NCBI RefSeq assembly: GCF_032118995.1
Contig: NC_092663.1
Span: 4,526,001 to 4,590,000, forward strand
Reading direction: 5' to 3'
DNA length: 64,000 nt
Origin: Asterias amurensis
Taxonomy: Eukaryota > Echinodermata > Asteroidea > Forcipulatida > Asteriidae
In this document: piece after piece, positions 63,124-64,000 of the stretch
Layout of the letters: each line of letters starts with the position of its first letter
Position numbering within the stretch: position 1 is the stretch's first letter
Program-made: the position numbers and the translations under genes
Notes under the pieces: model-generated
The model's database searches: none
Told to the model about the DNA's origin: nothing
The model's input: only the letters and a program-made list of their open reading frames with translations

Positions 63124-63716
63124 AAGGCACTGGACACACAGTGTGTAATAAGCCCGGTCCATACTTCCTGCGAATGCGAATTCTATACCAATGTTGACGT
63201 CACAAATTCGCAACGAATTATTCGCAGCAGTTCAACTTTGCTCAACTCACTTGTGAATATCGCTGCGAAAGGAGGGTTGTGACGCCAAATTCACACCAAA
63301 TGCACTTCCCGTTCGCATTCGCAGGAAGTACAATGTATGAACCGGGCTTTAGTACCTGTCGAAAAGACCAACTGGGGTAATTCTTTTTCTCACTTGATGC
63401 ATCCCAACATAAATGCATAAAATAACAAATCTGTAAAGGTTTGGGCTCATTTAATCAAAGTTGCAAGAAAAATAATGAAAAAAAAAAAAAAATGTATTGC
63501 ACAAAATAATTTGTGTGCTTTCAGAATGACTGAAACGTACTTCAGACCTGAAGTCCTTTTCGTATTCAAATAATGTTCTATGTATTTTAGTGAGCTCTTG
63601 AGCTAAAAGATTATGCTTCTTCAGAGGGAGCTCTCTTTTGCTTGTTACCAAGTAGGCCTTATTGTTTTATGCTAATTTTTTTTGAGTCGTTATGAAAAGT
63701 ATCCAGTGCCTTCAAA
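63124..63716. mobile_element. MITE, family A, reversed, split by a short MITE
   Basis: GAAGGCACTGGACACACAG to GTATCCAGTGCCTTCAAAGG; between 63149 and 63351 it is interrupted by an element with ends AGCCCGGTCCATACTTCCTG. Confidence 0.7.
63149..63351. mobile_element. short MITE nested in a family A copy
   Basis: Inverted ends AGCCCGGTCCATACTTCCTG + CGAATGCGAA on the left and the matching inverse on the right, about 30 bp each. The target duplication is not clear. Confidence 0.75.
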
Positions 63717-64000
63717 GGATTGGGGTACTTTTTGTATCACAAAACACAAAGTCCACAGATTTCATCAAACTTAGACCATTTGAAGATAGTATGAAGCTTA
63801 CCTTAAAATATTACCAGGTGAGGTGCTGTAGTTTTTGAGATACACATATGAGAAAAAAGATGTCACAAAAATCAAGTACATGCTAATAAAATAATTTTTG
63901 TCTTTAGAGAAAAAAATTGAGACAAAAATTATTTTCAAGACTTGTAATTACACATTTCTCAAAAACTACAGGGAACCTCTGCAAGTAATATTTTAAGGGA
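63716..64000. mobile_element. MITE, family E, runs off the window
   Basis: Left half as at 12931, then the inverse begins (TTTCTCAAAAACTACAGG near 63955), so the family is a fold-back type. Confidence 0.75.

Overview
This window looks like nuclear DNA of an invertebrate deuterostome, most likely an echinoderm and probably a sea star. The evidence is split genes of animal families (FBXL4, hexosaminidase D, a THAP-like protein), tRNA-derived SINEs, and many short palindromic transposons flanked by TTAA. The species call is inference from the repeat style. There are no bacterial operons, CRISPR arrays or rRNA genes. The gene ends in the window are separated and largely filled by mobile DNA.

Layout. 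1-11 kb (+): the last six coding exons of FBXL4, an F-box/leucine-rich-repeat ubiquitin ligase receptor; its introns hold several MITEs, three tRNA-derived SINEs and a 725-bp element with a 9-bp target duplication. 11-20 kb: unique DNA with short protein-like open stretches of uncertain strand, MITEs, a C-rich minisatellite and three diverged tandem copies of an exon-like segment. 20.2-26.6 kb (+): the 3' part of an unrecognised gene ending at 25987, with a fossil DIRS-type retrotransposon in an intron. 26.7-31.3 kb: a very large inverted-repeat structure whose outer arms are 22-bp tandem repeats and whose centre is about 19 copies of a 28-bp repeat. 31.7-41 kb: a duplicated multi-kb block that carries 23-bp minisatellites and six copies of an exon-like cassette on the minus strand; a 2.5-kb Mutator-type element sits in one block, and the empty site survives in the other. 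42.4 kb: a 31-bp minisatellite. 43-46 kb: MITEs and plain intergenic DNA.

46.5-48.1 kb (-): two hexosaminidase-D-like exons without the catalytic exons between them, and a second fossil DIRS piece at 48.3-49.5 kb. 50.2-51.7 kb: nested MITEs. 52.0-61.0 kb (-): two phase-compatible exons of a THAP-like gene, with four 68-residue repeats and a coiled coil. Its intron holds a tandem array of tRNA-like SINE units and a 5-kb inverted-repeat element into which a LINE and a MITE are nested. 61-64 kb: SINEs and nested MITEs.

The host genes do not form an obvious pathway together. The striking content is structural: fold-back DNA, tandemly multiplied exon-like cassettes, a stop codon that seems to come from a 137-bp tandem duplication, another that lies in a SINE, and layered insertions whose order can be read.
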